From an uncultured Lachnospiraceae bacterium (GTDB lineage Bacteria; Bacillota; Clostridia; Lachnospirales; Lachnospiraceae): 53,472 nt of DNA. Below the pieces are notes generated by a model. That model saw only the letters and a list, made by a program, of their open reading frames with translations. It was not told the DNA's origin and did not search any database. The first letter of the stretch is position 1, and every line of letters begins with the position of its first letter. The stretch is taken from NCBI GenBank assembly GCA_902781455.1, contig CACZJF010000014.1, forward strand, positions 1-53,472. The letters run 5' to 3'. Made by a program: the position numbers and the translations under genes. Positions 25,683-34,976 of the stretch are shown piece after piece.

Positions 25683-26300
25683 ATGAAACTGATCAGTATG
25701 AGATGCCCGCACTGCGGCGCAGAGCTTTCGATCGACATGGACAGGCGGCAGGCTTTCTGCCAGTACTGCGGCAATACGCTGCTGCTTGATGATGAGAATA
25801 CGATCAACATCAACAAACGCATCGTGGACGAGGCGAGACTCAAGGAGGCGGAGATACGCCTGAAGGAGCTGGAATACCAGCATGAGCGGGAGATCCGCCA
25901 GGAGACGATCAGGAAAGAGCAGAAGAGATCCTTCTGGATATCTGTTGCGGTATTTGTCGTCGTACTGCTGATCTCAGTCTCCGTCGACAGACTGCGCCCG
26001 TTTTCACTGATTGTCGTGATTGCCGGCTGTGTCCTGCTGTCTTCCAGAAAAACAGAAGAGAAGAATACTTCTTCCGGGCGCCAATACCTGTATTCTCCCA
26101 AGAGCAGGACAGCTGCGCTGCTGTTATGTTTCTTCCTGGGTTTAATGGGCGTGCATCGTTTCTATGTCGGTAAGGTCGGAACCGGGATCCTTTATTTTTT
26201 TACTTTAGGTGGTTTTGGAATCGGCTGGCTGATCGATATGATCACAATTGCGTGCGGTGTATTCCGGGACGGCCAGGGGAATTACGTGAAGGATTGGTAG
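25683..26300 (+). CDS. Zinc-ribbon / TM2-domain membrane protein
   Basis: A 205-residue protein. MRCPHCGAELSIDMDRRQ with FCQYCGNTLLL is an N-terminal zinc ribbon. A charged coiled coil spans residues ~40-80, and two closely spaced membrane segments follow (ISVAVFVVVLLISV, LIVVIAGCVLL). The last part is a TM2 domain: CFFLGLMGVHRFYVGKVGTGI and GFGIGWLIDMI. The start is after GGAGAAAACAGGTT. Function unknown; zinc-ribbon plus TM2 is a common Firmicute layout. Confidence 0.85.
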   Translation: MKLISMRCPHCGAELSIDMDRRQAFCQYCGNTLLLDDENTININKRIVDEARLKEAEIRLKELEYQHEREIRQETIRKEQKRSFWISVAVFVVVLLISVSVDRLRPFSLIVVIAGCVLLSSRKTEEKNTSSGRQYLYSPKSRTAALLLCFFLGLMGVHRFYVGKVGTGILYFFTLGGFGIGWLIDMITIACGVFRDGQGNYVKDW

Positions 26301-26337
26301 AGATGTGATAGCAGGGAAAGATAACAGAGGTGATGAT

Positions 26338-26973
26338 TTGATCAATCAGGCAGAAAGCGTTGTAAGATACTATGTCCTCTGCAATCGTCTTAAGAACATC
26401 ATCCGAACCGGCTGGGTCAACTGGCATGTGAAGCGTGACAGAGTTGAGAGTGTGGCCGAGCATATCTACAGCACACAGATGCTGGCGATTGCGATGGCTT
26501 CAGAATTCAAATACAACATTGATCTGGCCAGGGTCATTTTCATGCTGGCGATTCATGAACTCGGTGAAACCGTGATTGGCGACATTACTCCGTTTCAGAT
26601 GGATCCGTCAGAGAAAGAGAAGCGGGAACATGAGGCGGTTCATGAGATCCTCGCCGGTCTGATCAGCGGAGATGAGATTGAGAAGCTGTTTCTGGAATTC
26701 GATGCCCATGAAACAGAAGAGGCCCGGTTTGCCTACCAGTGCGACAAACTGGAATGTGACCTGCAATGCCGTCTCTACGATGAAGAAGGCTGCGTGGATC
26801 TGAAGGCTGCCGTCAGTGACAGGATCCTGGATGATCCGAAGGTCAGCAGTCTTTTATCGTCTGACAAAAGCTGGTCTGAGCTGTGGCTGGAATACAGCCG
26901 GCAGTCATATCCTTATGATCAGAACTTCCGCGAAGTATCTGATTATGCAATGACACATAAGATCGGAGAGTAG
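26338..26973 (+). CDS. HD-type protein with HE variant motif
   Basis: A 211-residue protein of the YfbR-like HD branch. I propose TTG 26338, directly after AGAGGTGATGA; GTG 26305 is possible. WHVKRDRVESVAEHIYSTQM supplies the first His. In the second motif MLAIHELGETVIGDI the usual HD is HE; relatives in Lachnospiraceae often show the same. It probably still binds a metal. A DNA adenine methylase follows by 43 nt. Confidence 0.8.
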   Translation: MINQAESVVRYYVLCNRLKNIIRTGWVNWHVKRDRVESVAEHIYSTQMLAIAMASEFKYNIDLARVIFMLAIHELGETVIGDITPFQMDPSEKEKREHEAVHEILAGLISGDEIEKLFLEFDAHETEEARFAYQCDKLECDLQCRLYDEEGCVDLKAAVSDRILDDPKVSSLLSSDKSWSELWLEYSRQSYPYDQNFREVSDYAMTHKIGE

Positions 26974-27015
26974 GACGATGCTATAAACTGCCGGCAGCCG
27001 GACAGAGAGATTGGC

Positions 27016-27873
27016 ATGGAAAAGGAATACATCAAGTCCCCCATGAATTATATCGGGAATAAATACCGGGTCATGGGACAGATTCAAAAATGGTTTCCCC
27101 GCAGCATAGACACGATGGTGGATCTGTTCTGCGGCGGGTGTGACGTTACGATCAACACCGATGCCGGGGTTCACTATGCGAATGACATCAATTATCATGT
27201 GATTGACATCTTCAGGGAGTTTCAAAAGCACTCTGCGGATGAGATCCTTGCATACATCGATGAAACGATTGAAAGGTGGCATCTGTCAAGGACAGACGCA
27301 GAAGCATACCGTCTGTTCCGGGATCATTACAACACCGGGAAAAAACCGTTGGATCTGTACATTCTCATGTGCTTCAGCTTCAATTACCAGTTTCGTTTTA
27401 ATGAGAATCATGCGTATAACAATCCGTTCGGGAAAGACCGGAGTTCCTTTACTGCTTCCATGCGGGCCAATCTTCTGAAAGCATGGGATAAGCTGGCCGG
27501 GGTGCAGTTTACGTCAGGACCGTTTCAGTGTTTTGACTTTGGGGTTTTGAAGCAGGGGGATTTTCTGTATGCCGATCCGCCTTACCTTATCACATGTGGT
27601 TCCTACAATGACGGGAAGCGGGGATTTACAGGCTGGACGGAAAAAGAGGAGAGGGAATTATATGACATTCTGACGGATCTGGACAAAGCCGGCATCCGGT
27701 TTGCGCTGTCCAATGTGCTGGAGCACAACGGGGAGACAAACGAGATTCTCCTTCAATGGTACAAGGACCATCATTATCATTTACACCAGATTCAAGTCAG
27801 TTATCAGAACAGTAATTACCATGCAAAAAAGAGTACAAATGTGACAAAAGAGATTCTGATCACGAATGCCTGA
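27016..27873 (+). CDS. DNA adenine methyltransferase (D12 class), orphan
   Basis: A 285-residue N6-adenine methylase of the D12/Dam alpha group. KSPMNYIGNKYRVMGQI and VDLFCGGCDVTIN form the AdoMet motif, and FLYADPPYLIT is the catalytic DPPY. The length and layout match DpnM/MboI-type GATC methylases but the target is not readable. No restriction enzyme or specificity subunit is seen on either side, so it is solitary. It is followed directly by the large channel gene. Confidence 0.87.
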   Translation: MEKEYIKSPMNYIGNKYRVMGQIQKWFPRSIDTMVDLFCGGCDVTINTDAGVHYANDINYHVIDIFREFQKHSADEILAYIDETIERWHLSRTDAEAYRLFRDHYNTGKKPLDLYILMCFSFNYQFRFNENHAYNNPFGKDRSSFTASMRANLLKAWDKLAGVQFTSGPFQCFDFGVLKQGDFLYADPPYLITCGSYNDGKRGFTGWTEKEERELYDILTDLDKAGIRFALSNVLEHNGETNEILLQWYKDHHYHLHQIQVSYQNSNYHAKKSTNVTKEILITNA

Positions 27874-27899
27874 AAGAAGCAGGAAGACAGGAGCAGAAA

Positions 27900-30806
27900 G
27901 TGAAGCATTTTTTACTGAAAATCATATTGACCGTATTGCTGGCAGCCGGTTTTGTCCTGGCCTTCAGCTATATTGTCACCTGGCAGAATTACAGGATTCT
28001 GTCCAGGGATGCCGCAGAGGAAAAGCAGATCAACCGGGACGCGGTCAATTATACGCTGAAGAATCTGACGGCTGCATGGAATGACTACGAAATCAAGATC
28101 AAAGGCCGGTACGAGATGGAGGCTGTTCTTTCAGCGCTTGCACTTCAAAGCGTCATCGATAATGACAAGGCTGTGGAAGACGAGACCGGTGAGGACAGTG
28201 CGGTGGCTGTCATTGCGGACGGGAAACTGTCCATACCGGGATCCATCGGCGAAACACTGGGTCTGGAGGAATCTCTGTTTACGGAAAAGAGTGGCTCTTT
28301 TGTCGCACCGAATGAACCGTCGACCCTTGTGGTGTACTGCAGGATCGGCAATACGGACAAGTATTACGTAGAATGGCATGAAGATGTCGTGCTGGATGAC
28401 CTCGTGCTGGAAACCATCGATATCCCCGGCATTCTGAAGAGAACAGAGATTGCCTACGATGTTTCTGCCATGTTTCTTCCCGGTGAGCAGGACGGCCGGA
28501 CGCCCTCCGAGCTTTTATACAGGAATGACCGTTATTTCTCTGACTGTGAGAAGATCGGGGATCTGGGCCTTTCCCTGGAGGACCTGCAGGGAAGTGATCA
28601 GAAGGCGTCAGGAACACTGACTTATGATGATATCAGCTTCTCCTATGTCGCCGGGGAGTCCCTGCTGCCGGCCGGATATGTGATTCTGCTGGAACCGGTG
28701 CCGAATCTTTATGCGAAGGCGTTTGGCCAGGCCGGATATATGATCGCGGCGCTGATTGTCCTGCTGGCTGCGCTGCTGACCGCGGGATTCTCCCTGTATC
28801 TTTATGTCCGTGACAATATCCTGACGCCGGATCAGGAGAAGACTTATCAGCCCGCCCATTCCCGTTCACTTGCGACGCTTTTCGGAATTCTGGGACTGAT
28901 CATCATCGCGCTGACCGGTATGCTGATCTATGCGCTGAACGGGCTGTATGACGACGTCGCCAGAGGCAGGGAACGTCTTGCGACGATGGACGAAAGTATC
29001 TACATGTATACAGACCGGTTCGGCCAGAATATACAGTCCTTCGATGATATTTACCTGGAATTTGGCAATCACATCGCGGAGTTTCTGGATACCTATCCCG
29101 AGCTGAGGGATCCTGAGGTGCTCGCGACACTGGCGGACAGCATCCATGCTTCCTCCATCACGCTGTATGGGGCTGACGGCCGTGAAACGATAAGCAGCGG
29201 TCCGTGGATTGATCTGACGCTTGGCACGGATCCGGATTCTTCTACCTATGAGTTCAGGAAGATTCTGAAAGGTGCTCCATACATCATACATGACCAGGAG
29301 ACGGATGAGGAAACCGGCCTGAACGAGATGAAGATCGGGATCCGGATCCGGGATGATGTGTCCGAAGAGAAGTACGGTATCATGCTGCTTGGCGTAGATA
29401 CCTCCTCTCTGTCCGAGCAGGACGCCAATCCGGAGAAAGCGGTCAGAGAGATCCTTCAGGACCTTTCTGATGACGAAACTACGATGTGGATCGCTGACGT
29501 GAAAAGCGGACTGATTCTTGTTTCCGCTGATCAGGAGATGGAGGGAAAGAGCATCACGGAGACCGGCCTTTCGGAGTCTGACCTGAAGGGGTCTTTGGTC
29601 AAGACCGTGAAGACGGAAGAGGGATCCGCCTTTGTCACATCAGCTTCCATGGCAACGTCCGGAATTCTGGAATGGACGAATGCGAAGGAAGGAATCATTG
29701 CGTACTATCGCGGCCCGAAAACGCCTTATCTGTCCGGCATGCTTGGGCTTGTCCTGACCGGCTGCATCCTGTTTGCCGTGATTTATCTGATCCTTGCGTG
29801 GATCGTATTGAAAGGATATACGGAAGAGTTCTTCCAGGCAAACAAACATGTGAAGGGATCCGAGATTTACCGGAAGAACCAGAACCAGCTCATGAGGTCT
29901 CTCGCAGAAGTCCCTCCCGGCAGGAAAGGCATTGCGGCCATGGAAATTGCGACTGCGGTATTCCTGCTTCAGATGATGCCCTTTATTGATTCCGGATCCC
30001 TGTTTGTAAAGAATACGGTCTATTATTTTATTTCTTCCGGAGACTGGGAAAAGGGGTTCAATCTGTTCGCGATCGCGGCGATTCTGATCCTTCTGTCGAA
30101 GGTTGTTCTGCTTGTGATCGGCGTACGGCTGGTGCTGAGCATCTGTGGTTCCTTTGCCGGGGCAAAAGGGAAGACGATCTTCCGGCTTCTTGCAAGTGTG
30201 TTTTTGTATATCTCCCTGTTTTTCTTCCTGATCCAGACCTTTGAGTATCTTGGATTCAGTGCAACGGCGATTGCGGCCGGACTGGGATCCCTGGCGCTGG
30301 CGGTTTCCCTGGGCGCGCAGAACTTTGTCGCGGATATCTTCGCCGGACTGACCTTTGTATTCGAGGGGACAATCCATGTGGGAGATAACGTGCAGATTGC
30401 GGTGGCGGGCAGCCCGGTTGTGCATGGAACGGTCATGGAAATCGGTGTCCGCAATACCAGAGTCCTGACCCAGGAGGGAGACCTGATTTCCTGCGGGAAC
30501 AGAGATATCAAGATGATTAAGAACAGTACACGGATGAATTCCCGTGTGATCTGTGAGCTGGTGGTCTCTTCAGATCTTTCAGCTGATGAAATCGAGCGTA
30601 TGCTGAATGAGGAACTGCCGAAGGTCGGGCAGGAAGACCGCCGGATCCTGGCAGGCCCGTTCTACAACGGCATCACCGCGCTTGGCAGTGGAACGATGAC
30701 GCTTAGTGTCAGCGCAGAGTGCACGGAGAAGGATAATGATTATGTAAGGGACGTACTGAATGCTTCCCTGCAGAGAATTTTCCGGGAGCATGGCTACAGT
30801 ATCTGA
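27900..30806 (+). CDS. Large MscS-family mechanosensitive channel with extracellular sensor regions
   Basis: A 968-residue protein. GTG 27900 follows AGGAGCAGAAA. Membrane segments are near residues 5-25, 278-300, 325-345, 608-635, 680-700, 718-740 and 755-775, and the MscS pore and beta-domain follow at ~780-870 (ATAIAAGLGSLALAVSLGAQ, FVADIFAGLTFVFEGTIHVGD). Two extracytoplasmic regions (~26-277 and ~346-605) are unusual for MscS and look like Cache/PAS-type sensor folds, e.g. DGRETISSGPWIDLTLG. The channel may respond to a ligand as well as to tension. A structured intergenic region follows. Confidence 0.87.
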   Translation: MKHFLLKIILTVLLAAGFVLAFSYIVTWQNYRILSRDAAEEKQINRDAVNYTLKNLTAAWNDYEIKIKGRYEMEAVLSALALQSVIDNDKAVEDETGEDSAVAVIADGKLSIPGSIGETLGLEESLFTEKSGSFVAPNEPSTLVVYCRIGNTDKYYVEWHEDVVLDDLVLETIDIPGILKRTEIAYDVSAMFLPGEQDGRTPSELLYRNDRYFSDCEKIGDLGLSLEDLQGSDQKASGTLTYDDISFSYVAGESLLPAGYVILLEPVPNLYAKAFGQAGYMIAALIVLLAALLTAGFSLYLYVRDNILTPDQEKTYQPAHSRSLATLFGILGLIIIALTGMLIYALNGLYDDVARGRERLATMDESIYMYTDRFGQNIQSFDDIYLEFGNHIAEFLDTYPELRDPEVLATLADSIHASSITLYGADGRETISSGPWIDLTLGTDPDSSTYEFRKILKGAPYIIHDQETDEETGLNEMKIGIRIRDDVSEEKYGIMLLGVDTSSLSEQDANPEKAVREILQDLSDDETTMWIADVKSGLILVSADQEMEGKSITETGLSESDLKGSLVKTVKTEEGSAFVTSASMATSGILEWTNAKEGIIAYYRGPKTPYLSGMLGLVLTGCILFAVIYLILAWIVLKGYTEEFFQANKHVKGSEIYRKNQNQLMRSLAEVPPGRKGIAAMEIATAVFLLQMMPFIDSGSLFVKNTVYYFISSGDWEKGFNLFAIAAILILLSKVVLLVIGVRLVLSICGSFAGAKGKTIFRLLASVFLYISLFFFLIQTFEYLGFSATAIAAGLGSLALAVSLGAQNFVADIFAGLTFVFEGTIHVGDNVQIAVAGSPVVHGTVMEIGVRNTRVLTQEGDLISCGNRDIKMIKNSTRMNSRVICELVVSSDLSADEIERMLNEELPKVGQEDRRILAGPFYNGITALGSGTMTLSVSAECTEKDNDYVRDVLNASLQRIFREHGYSI

Positions 30807-30836
30807 CCTGGCAACAGCAGGTTGATCTATTGACAG

Positions 30837-30917
30837 AAAACACTTCTGTTCGTGCAGAGTTACCTATGCACATGTGCATATTCATGGTATATTATGCAAT
30901 AGTAACAGAAGTGTTTT
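30837..30917. repeat. Nested inverted repeats between the channel and DUF308 genes
   Basis: A perfect 14-bp outer repeat (AAAACACTTCTGTT at 30837-30850, AACAGAAGTGTTTT at 30904-30917, then more T) encloses a perfect 16-bp palindrome TATGCACATGTGCATA (30865-30880). The outer arms followed by T could act as a terminator of the channel gene. The palindrome looks like an operator. Confidence 0.65.
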
Positions 30918-30984
30918 TTTATCCATTGTCTGACTGCATCAACAACATCAGAAGACGATTCGGTCGGACAGAGGGCCATATGTG

Positions 30985-31551
30985 ATGGAGGAAACTGGTA
31001 TTATGCTGTTTGATGCATTGGATAAGATCAGGCAGCAGACGGTGATTACATCGGTTCTGCTGATGATACTCGGACTGTTGATGCTGATTATTCCTGTTCA
31101 GCATGACCAGATTCTTGTGGAAATCCTGGGCTATATCCTGCTTCTTGTGGGAGGTGTTATGATCTGGGATTTCATCGCAGGAAGGAAGAAGCTGTCGGAC
31201 TGTATTCTTTTTACAGCTGCGCTTCTGCTGGTTGTGCTGGGCCTGTTTATTCTGATCTCAGGAGATGACATCCTGACGGTACTCAGCGTGCTCTTCGGCA
31301 TCCTGCTGATTGTTGACGGTCTGCACAGCGCAGTCCACGCATGGATGTATGCCCGCAGGTCCGGCAAGAAGTGGTGGTGGATTCTGCTGCTTTTGAGTAT
31401 CTCCCTGATGGTTGCCGGCGTTGTGATCCTGAATAATCCGTGGTGGAAAACCGCGCATTCTTTCGTGAAGGTGATCGGCGGCGTGATGCTGTACGCGGCG
31501 GCCGTTGGGATTTTCAGACTGATTCTGGTCTGGCCGCTTCGGACGAAATAA
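30985..31551 (+). CDS. DUF308 / HdeD-like membrane protein
   Basis: About 188 residues with six hydrophobic segments in the DUF308 pattern (LLMILGLLMLIIPVQHD, ILGYILLLVGGVMIW, AALLLVVLGLFILISGDD). The start is uncertain: GTG 30982, ATG 30985 or ATG 31003, the last one 11 nt after GGAGG. It is 14 nt from the UbiB-like gene, so they are likely co-transcribed. HdeD-like proteins relate to acid and envelope stress; here the role is unknown. Confidence 0.83.
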   Translation: MEETGIMLFDALDKIRQQTVITSVLLMILGLLMLIIPVQHDQILVEILGYILLLVGGVMIWDFIAGRKKLSDCILFTAALLLVVLGLFILISGDDILTVLSVLFGILLIVDGLHSAVHAWMYARRSGKKWWWILLLLSISLMVAGVVILNNPWWKTAHSFVKVIGGVMLYAAAVGIFRLILVWPLRTK

Positions 31552-31564
31552 GGAGGGCTGGGAA

Positions 31565-33535
31565 ATGAGTGATAAGAAGAATAAGAATCATCAGCCGGAG
31601 AAGACGGTTCAGATCCATGAAACTGATCCTGTGAAGGAAACCGTTCAGACCATGGGAGCAGACCAGACGGAAGGAGCTGTGCCTGCAGAGGATCTCAGCC
31701 GGACGGAGGAAGCCGCTTCGAAGAAAGACCTTACATGGATGGATGACCTGAAAGGGACACTGGAGAGGGCGATTCATTATAAGCAGGAAGATGCCGCGCC
31801 GCAGAATGGGCAGGAACAGGCACCTCCGGCGCCCAGCAAGGATGATCTGCAGAAACAGCTTGCAGCCATGAAGGCGGACTTTACCCATACGCCCATGGAG
31901 ATTACGCCGGACCTGGAGAAACTGCTTGCGGAAGAGCTGAAAGCGGAAAAGAAGAATACAAAGCGCGCTGCCCAGATGATCAGTGTGCTTGCGAAGCATA
32001 ACTTCTATGCCAACGGGCTCACACCGGAGGAGCTTCGGACTACACTGGAGGATCTTGGCCCGACCTATGTCAAGATCGGGCAGATTATGTCCAGCCGTGT
32101 GGACCTGCTTCCGGAGATATACTGCAAAGAGCTGGAGAAGCTGCGCCAGAACGTGAAGGAGCTGGATCCTGCGATCTCCCGTGCCGTGATCGAAGCGGAG
32201 ACCGGAAGAAAGATTGATGATATTTATTCAGAATTCAGGGATGCGCCGATCGGCTCTGCCTCCATCGGACAGGTGCATTACGGCGTGCTGAAGGATGGCA
32301 CGAAGGTTGTCACCAAGGTGCAGCGTCCGCTGATCGCGGAGATGATGCAGAAGGACTTTGACCTTCTGAAGAAACTGGCGCCTCTTCTGGATGGGGATGA
32401 AGCGAGCAAGGATCCGGATGCCCTGAGCCTGGGATCCATCATCGATGAATTTGAGAAGGTAACCAAGGAGGAGCTGGACTTTCGGATCGAGGCGGCCAAT
32501 ACGAAGTTTTTCCGTGATGTGGTTCTTGCGGATGGAAAGTGTACCTGTCCCAGGGTTGTCGATGAGCTGACGACGGAGCGGATCTTTACCATGACCTTCG
32601 TGGAGGGCTGTTCTGTCTCCAAAAAGGATCAGCTGGCTGCGCAGGGAGCGGATCCCATGCAGGTTGGACGGGATATCCTGGAAAGCTATCTGCAGCAGGT
32701 TTTTGACGCAGGTGTCTTCCATGCGGATCCTCACCAGGGCAATATCATGGTCAGCGGCGGGAAGGTTCACTGGATCGATTTCGGCATGATCGGAGAGATC
32801 ACGGAAGCGGACATTACCGCTCTTGAGAACATCGTGGTCGGCCTTCTGAAGAGCGATACGGATACGATCGCGGACGGTGTCCTGTCCATCGGAAAGAGCG
32901 GGACGGGGACAGACCGGAACAAGCTGAAGGATGACCTGGAGCTGTTCTGTGCCAAGTACATGAATGTTTCAAGCCTGAGCGACATCGATTTCTCCGGGCT
33001 TCTGGGCGAGGTATGTGACCTGGCGGACAAGCACCATATTACGATGCCGGGCCGCTTCACGATGCTGGTGCGTTCCTTCCTGACCATCGAGGGTGTGATG
33101 GAACAGCTGTGTCCGGAGCTGGATCTGTTCGATGTCATTTCCGGCAAGCTGATGGACCGCATGAAGAAGTCCTTCAGCCTGGAGAAAGAGATCAAAGGTC
33201 TGGGTTCCGGCATTCTGGATGCAGGGAAGAAGGTTTCCAGAATTCCGCAGATGATCGCTGATGCTCTGAACGATGTCATCAAGGGAAGACTGAAGATCAA
33301 CTTCGAGCTGGGCGGATATGAGGATCTGTCGGACGGTCTGAATCAGAAGATCAATGACATCATTCTGGTCATCATCGGTTGTGTCCTGTTTTCCGGCGGC
33401 TGCAAGCTGAGTGAGACGAAGATCCGGCCGGTTCTTCCGAACGGCATGCCGCTGATCGCGATGGTTGTTCTGATGATCGGTGCCTCCATGCTGATCTTTG
33501 CTTTGAAACGGATCTTTAAAAAGAAAAAGAAGTAA
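31565..33535 (+). CDS. ABC1/UbiB-family atypical kinase
   Basis: A 656-residue protein; AGGAGGGCTGGGAA precedes ATG 31565. The first ~125 residues are charged and of low complexity. The kinase-like domain has the family motif GPTYVKIGQIMSSR (KxGQ) at ~167, APIGSASIGQVHYG, FHADPHQGNIMVSGG and WIDFGMIGE. Two C-terminal membrane helices close the protein. Clostridia generally lack ubiquinone, so the family here probably serves lipid or isoprenoid homeostasis. A 10-bp hairpin follows at 33553-33578. Confidence 0.9.
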   Translation: MSDKKNKNHQPEKTVQIHETDPVKETVQTMGADQTEGAVPAEDLSRTEEAASKKDLTWMDDLKGTLERAIHYKQEDAAPQNGQEQAPPAPSKDDLQKQLAAMKADFTHTPMEITPDLEKLLAEELKAEKKNTKRAAQMISVLAKHNFYANGLTPEELRTTLEDLGPTYVKIGQIMSSRVDLLPEIYCKELEKLRQNVKELDPAISRAVIEAETGRKIDDIYSEFRDAPIGSASIGQVHYGVLKDGTKVVTKVQRPLIAEMMQKDFDLLKKLAPLLDGDEASKDPDALSLGSIIDEFEKVTKEELDFRIEAANTKFFRDVVLADGKCTCPRVVDELTTERIFTMTFVEGCSVSKKDQLAAQGADPMQVGRDILESYLQQVFDAGVFHADPHQGNIMVSGGKVHWIDFGMIGEITEADITALENIVVGLLKSDTDTIADGVLSIGKSGTGTDRNKLKDDLELFCAKYMNVSSLSDIDFSGLLGEVCDLADKHHITMPGRFTMLVRSFLTIEGVMEQLCPELDLFDVISGKLMDRMKKSFSLEKEIKGLGSGILDAGKKVSRIPQMIADALNDVIKGRLKINFELGGYEDLSDGLNQKINDIILVIIGCVLFSGGCKLSETKIRPVLPNGMPLIAMVVLMIGASMLIFALKRIFKKKKK

Positions 33536-33552
33536 CCGTTAACCGGTAATTA

Positions 33553-33578
33553 TTCAGCCAGGGTATCTCCTGGCTGAA
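33553..33578 (+). terminator. Hairpin after the UbiB-like gene
   Basis: TTCAGCCAGG and CCTGGCTGAA form a perfect 10-bp stem with a 6-nt loop, but no T-run follows. It may be a weak terminator or an mRNA end protector before the ABC exporter genes. Confidence 0.45.
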
Positions 33579-33614
33579 GCAGTCTGAAAACACACGCAGA
33601 GAGGAGGCGGAACG

Positions 33615-34976
33615 ATGAGCAACATTCTGAGGCTTGTCCTGGTGCTGCTTTTTGATTCATACCAGCCTTTTTTTATCGCGGTACGGTGCCTGTATATTCT
33701 GGGCGCATGGCTCCTGCTGACAAAGTCGGGCCTTGCGGGCTGGTGGTCTCTGATTCCATGGGTGAGAGAGTATCAGCTGGGCCGCTGTGCCGCGCGGGAA
33801 CCGGAAGGAAGGGGCTTCTGCATCGCCAGTATGCTGATCACGCTGCTGCAGGTGGCAAATATCTGTTTCGAATGGATGCAGGCCAGCCACACATTACAGT
33901 CCTTCGCTCCGCTGATCCTGGTCATTCTGTTCGCTGTCATGCTGATGCACTTTGTGTACAACATCCGGGTATTTGCCGGATTTATCGAGGTTTATGGTGT
34001 CAGCAGATGGTGGATCGTGTTCGGGATCTTCGATGAGCTTCGTTTTGTCCCGATGCTGATCTGGGGACTTGGCAAGAAGTATCAGCCGGGCTGGAAGGTG
34101 GAGGACCTGAAGGCCGAGATGAAACGGCTTGCGACCCACGGAAGTGCCGCCGTTCTGGATGAAGGCCTGACCGTCAATCTGAAGGACCGGCATGTCAAGG
34201 AGTTCTTCCGCAAGAAGTATCTGCTGAAGGACATTCATATGGCGATTCCGCAGGGGCATATGGTGCTGCTTCTGGGCGGTTCCGGTGCGGGAAAGACGAC
34301 CTTCCTGAATGCCGTGAACGGCTATGAGAAGGCAGACGCCAAGGTTACGCTGAACGGAAATGACATGTATTCCGACTATAAGAAGATGAAGTATGACGTG
34401 GGCTTTGTGCCGCAGCAGGAGAACATGCGGAATAAAGACACGGTGGAGAGGACGCTTCTCGACGCGGCGAAGCTGCGTCTGTCCAAGGATATCTCGAAGG
34501 AGGACCGGCTGAAGCGGGTGCAGGACGTGATGGATATCTTCGGCCTGACACCGGTCAAAGGGCATCTGGTGGAGAAGCTCTCCGGCGGACAGAAGAAGCG
34601 CCTGTCGATCTCCATGGAATTTCTTTCCAACCCGTCGCTGTTCATTCTGGACGAGCCGGATTCCGGCCTGGACGGTGTGATGGCCAGGGAGCTGTTTGAG
34701 CAGCTCCGCGGGATTGCGGATACCGGGAAGATCGTCATCGTGATCACGCATACACCGGACCGGGTCATCGATCTGTTTGACGATGTCATCGTACTGGCAA
34801 AGGACAGTTCCCGCACTGGACGGCTGGCCTTCTACGGCAGCATAGAAGACGCCAGGAAATTCTTTGGCAGGCAGAAGATGGAAGAAATTGTGAAGTCTGT
34901 CAACCAGAAGGAAGAAGGCGGAGACGGACTTGCGGACGAGTTCGTACTGAAATATGCGGAGGTGCAGCATGGCTGA
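33615..34976 (+). CDS. ABCG-like ATP-binding protein with N-terminal membrane region
   Basis: A 453-residue protein; AGAGGAGGCGGAACG precedes ATG 33615. Residues ~1-165 have four hydrophobic segments (DUF5684-like layout: CLYILGAWLLL, WWSLIPWVREYQLGR). The ABC domain follows: Walker A GGSGAGKTT at ~222-230, signature LSGGQKKRLS, Walker B LFILDEPDSGLD, switch VITHTPD. The ATPase resembles the ABCG/White type. A soluble ATPase fused to its own membrane anchor, partnered with the separate permease behind it. Confidence 0.87.
   Translation: MSNILRLVLVLLFDSYQPFFIAVRCLYILGAWLLLTKSGLAGWWSLIPWVREYQLGRCAAREPEGRGFCIASMLITLLQVANICFEWMQASHTLQSFAPLILVILFAVMLMHFVYNIRVFAGFIEVYGVSRWWIVFGIFDELRFVPMLIWGLGKKYQPGWKVEDLKAEMKRLATHGSAAVLDEGLTVNLKDRHVKEFFRKKYLLKDIHMAIPQGHMVLLLGGSGAGKTTFLNAVNGYEKADAKVTLNGNDMYSDYKKMKYDVGFVPQQENMRNKDTVERTLLDAAKLRLSKDISKEDRLKRVQDVMDIFGLTPVKGHLVEKLSGGQKKRLSISMEFLSNPSLFILDEPDSGLDGVMARELFEQLRGIADTGKIVIVITHTPDRVIDLFDDVIVLAKDSSRTGRLAFYGSIEDARKFFGRQKMEEIVKSVNQKEEGGDGLADEFVLKYAEVQHG

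Noticed and set aside
25457-26101. A 214-codon minus-strand Ser-rich frame
   Set aside because: It is antisense to the TM2 gene and its Ser-rich composition is typical of a shadow frame.
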